NCBI GenBank assembly: GCA_003152555.1
Contig: PMAL01000006.1
Location: 4,040-9,796, forward strand
Direction: 5' to 3'
Origin: Acidimicrobiaceae bacterium
GTDB taxonomy: Bacteria; Actinomycetota; Acidimicrobiia; Acidimicrobiales; RAAP-2
Length of the DNA: 5,757 nucleotides
In this document: piece by piece, positions 4,778 through 5,757 of the stretch
Layout of the letters: every line of letters begins with the position of its first letter
How positions within the stretch are numbered: position 1 is the stretch's first letter
Translations under genes and position numbers: made by a program
Notes under the pieces: model-generated
The model's input: the letters and a program-made list of their open reading frames with translations, nothing else
What the model was told of the DNA's origin: nothing
Databases searched by the model: none

Positions 4778-4865
4778 ATAAGGAAAATCGTGCCCGTGAC
4801 CTACGAAATCAGACCCGGTTCGTATTCTGTTCCGGAGTGGACCTTGGGTCACACAATACGAACCG
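4769..4865 (+). repeat. Structured intergenic repeat, copy 2 (between vapBC pairs)
   Basis: Shares ordered blocks with the copy at 3867-3954 (GTGAAcTTCATAAG, AATCGT, GAGTGGACC, GGGTCAC, GAACCG). It holds a perfect 11-bp inverted repeat, CGGTTCGTATT (4816-4826) and AATACGAACCG (4855-4865), enclosing a smaller GACC/GGTC hairpin (4840-4843, 4847-4850). An overlapping alternative pair, GTGACC (4796-4801) with GGTCAC (4847-4852), would compete with that hairpin. It lies about 105 bases before the vapB2 start. Either strand could fold as RNA. It could be a small non-autonomous mobile repeat or a duplicated leader; no known family is recognised. Confidence 0.6.
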
Positions 4866-4940
4866 CGCCCGGTCCATTCTGGGCATGCCGGAACGTCATT
4901 AGACGCGCACCGCGACCGCAAGTAATCTTGTTAGGGCGAA

Positions 4941-4964
4941 TTGTAGCACTCATTGTGCTACAAT
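4941..4964 (+). promoter_or_regulatory. vapB2 promoter -10 and perfect palindromic operator
   Basis: TTGTAGCAC (4941-4949) and GTGCTACAA (4955-4963) form a perfect 9-bp inverted repeat with a five-base centre. The right arm contains the -10 box TACAAT (4959-4964). Six bases then lead to ATG 4971, so the mRNA should be leaderless, and no Shine-Dalgarno is present. A bound Phd-type antitoxin would block RNA polymerase directly. No good -35 box is visible. Confidence 0.65.
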
Positions 4965-4970
4965 CTTGAT

Positions 4971-5249
4971 ATGACCAGGATCGGAATAAGAGAGCTTCGC
5001 CAGCACGCCAGTCGCTACCTAGAACGAGTTAAGGCAGGTGAAGTCGTCGAAGTCACCGAACGCGGAAAACTTATCGCCCTATTGGTATCACCGACCCCAG
5101 CCGTCGCCTCGCGGGACCGACTCATCGCCTCAGGTCGCCTAATCCCCGCGAGGGGTGCGTTGCAATTGCCGACACACCGACACGTTGCACGTACTGAAAA
5201 CACCGCATCGCAGGAACTCAATGAGCTGCGCGAGGATCGATTGACATGA
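4971..5249 (+). CDS. vapB: Phd/YefM-type antitoxin, VapB partner of PIN toxin 2
   Basis: Encodes 92 residues. The N-terminus, MTRIGIRELRQHASRYLERV followed by KAGEVVEVTERGKLIALLVS, is a clear Phd/YefM DNA-binding fold. The remainder (about 45-92), with DRLIASGRLIPARG, is the extended arm that typically wraps a VapC dimer. It differs enough from the first antitoxin that the pairs are not recent copies of each other. ATG 4971 is preferred over in-frame TTG 4953, which lies within the operator palindrome. The gene ends in a four-base ATGA overlap with its toxin, consistent with coupled translation and autoregulation by the complex. Confidence 0.92.
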   Translation: MTRIGIRELRQHASRYLERVKAGEVVEVTERGKLIALLVSPTPAVASRDRLIASGRLIPARGALQLPTHRHVARTENTASQELNELREDRLT

Positions 5250-5638
5250 TCTATATCGACACGTCGGCTCTCGTGAAGTTACTGTTCGACGAGCCCGAGA
5301 GCTCCGCGCTCACGGACTGGCTAATCCTAAAGAACGAAATTCCTAAGGTCAGCAGCGATCTATCAACCGTTGAGCTACTTCGTACGTGCCAGCGAATCGA
5401 CGAATCACTGGTTGATGACGCCAGGCGACTGCTGGATGGGATCGACCTCGTGCCTATTGATCACGTAATCGTCGAGCAGGCCGCCATCTTGATCCCCCGT
5501 GAGTTGCGCAGTCTTGATGCCATCCACCTCGCAAGCGCGTTATCTCTGAATGAGGACCTCACCGATTTCGTCGCCTACGACGATCGCCTCTGTTCAGCCG
5601 CCGCGAAAGCCGGGCTACCGGTGGTATCGCCCGCATAA
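5246..5638 (+). CDS. vapC: PIN-domain RNase toxin VapC (pair 2)
   Basis: Encodes 130 residues. PIN motifs are complete: Asp5 in MIYIDTSALVKLLFDEPES, Glu43 in LSTVELLR, Asp91 in LRSLDAIHLASAL, and Asp112 in FVAYDDRLCSAA, giving the four-acid Mg2+ site of the VapC RNases. The YIDTSALVKL and SLDAIHLASAL forms differ from the first VapC, which marks a separate subfamily and perhaps a different RNA target. The ATG overlaps the antitoxin TGA, with GAGGA at 5232-5236 as ribosome binding site. Length and motifs are intact, so activity is likely. RNA target is unknown. Confidence 0.93.
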   Translation: MIYIDTSALVKLLFDEPESSALTDWLILKNEIPKVSSDLSTVELLRTCQRIDESLVDDARRLLDGIDLVPIDHVIVEQAAILIPRELRSLDAIHLASALSLNEDLTDFVAYDDRLCSAAAKAGLPVVSPA

Positions 5639-5660
5639 GTTGTCAACTTTCTCAACTTTC
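5637..5660. repeat. Quasi-palindrome and 9-base tandem repeat after vapC 2
   Basis: AAGTTG (5637-5642) and CAACTT (5644-5649) form a quasi-palindrome starting within the vapC stop codon. TCAACTTTC is repeated in tandem at 5643-5651 and 5652-5660. It might be an operator or recombination site; it lacks the shape of an intrinsic terminator. Confidence 0.3.
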
Positions 5661-5757
5661 GACGAGCGGATTGAACGTGCACGAACCGCACTCCCCACCG
5701 ACCGCGATCGAAAGGAAGGGGCCGTGCGAGTTCTGGTTCGCGCATTCAAATTTTGTG
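5661..5757. other. Right edge, possible start of another gene
   Basis: No complete gene fits here. On the plus strand AAGGAAGGGG (5712-5721) precedes a GTG at 5724 that stays open for the last 11 codons (reading MRVLVRAFKF), which could be the start of a gene. On the minus strand one frame is open from the edge to a TGA near 5657 and could be the end of another. The window is too short to decide. Confidence 0.2.

Noticed and set aside
1..5757. CRISPR array or insertion sequence
   Set aside because: No regularly spaced repeat-spacer pattern and no transposase-like frame is seen; the repeats found are two diverged copies or short local repeats.

Overview
The window looks like an accessory stretch of an actinobacterial (Actinomycetota) chromosome. 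The case rests on a trio of small genes typical of that phylum (DUF6458-like, CsbD and DUF6131-like proteins), a divalent-metal transporter with the actinobacterial-style DDDPSG motif, two antitoxin genes that appear leaderless, a TACAAT-type -10 box, and a tRNA fragment that stops at CC without an encoded CCA. No taxon below phylum can be named from the sequence alone.

Layout, left to right. (1) Bases 1-184, minus strand: the first 61 codons of an NRAMP-family metal transporter that runs off the left edge. It is divergent from the next genes across about 530 bases of non-coding, hairpin-rich DNA. (2) Bases 714-1564, plus strand: three short genes in a row, a two-helix membrane protein (DUF6458-like), a lysine-rich CsbD-family stress protein, and a two-helix DUF6131-like membrane protein read from a GTG start. 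(3) Bases 1565-2281: a 300-base gap containing a possible CsbD-like tail on the minus strand, then a minus-strand VOC (glyoxalase/bleomycin-resistance superfamily) gene convergent with the trio. (4) Bases 2422-2552, minus strand: two tRNA-derived pieces. The better one (2508-2552) is a geometrically correct 3' half of tRNA-Val(CAC), from anticodon loop to acceptor, with no 5' half. This is the footprint expected at the far end of an element integrated in a tRNA gene. (5) Bases 2812-5638: three toxin-antitoxin modules. The first is a minus-strand DUF1778 ribbon-helix-helix antitoxin plus GNAT acetyltransferase toxin. The other two are plus-strand Phd-type VapB / PIN-domain VapC pairs in tandem.

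How the parts fit. The orientation of the tRNA-Val fragment predicts that the imported DNA lies to its right, which is where all three toxin-antitoxin modules sit. The simplest reading is a toxin-antitoxin island whose integrase and rebuilt tRNA-Val would lie beyond the right edge. Each module shows translational coupling (GTGA overlap, TAG-ATG abutment, ATGA overlap) and its own promoter with repeats that could serve for autoregulation. The two vapBC modules share an operator half-site, GTGCTACA, at exactly the same distance from the start codon. Each is also preceded by a copy of a diverged, structured repeat of about 90-100 bases, so part of this region may have arisen by duplication or be home to a dispersed repeat family.

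Nothing here is a demonstrably new system. The parts most worth testing are the tRNA-Val attachment scar, the paired leaderless vapB promoters with a common operator, and the structured repeat found before each vapBC pair.
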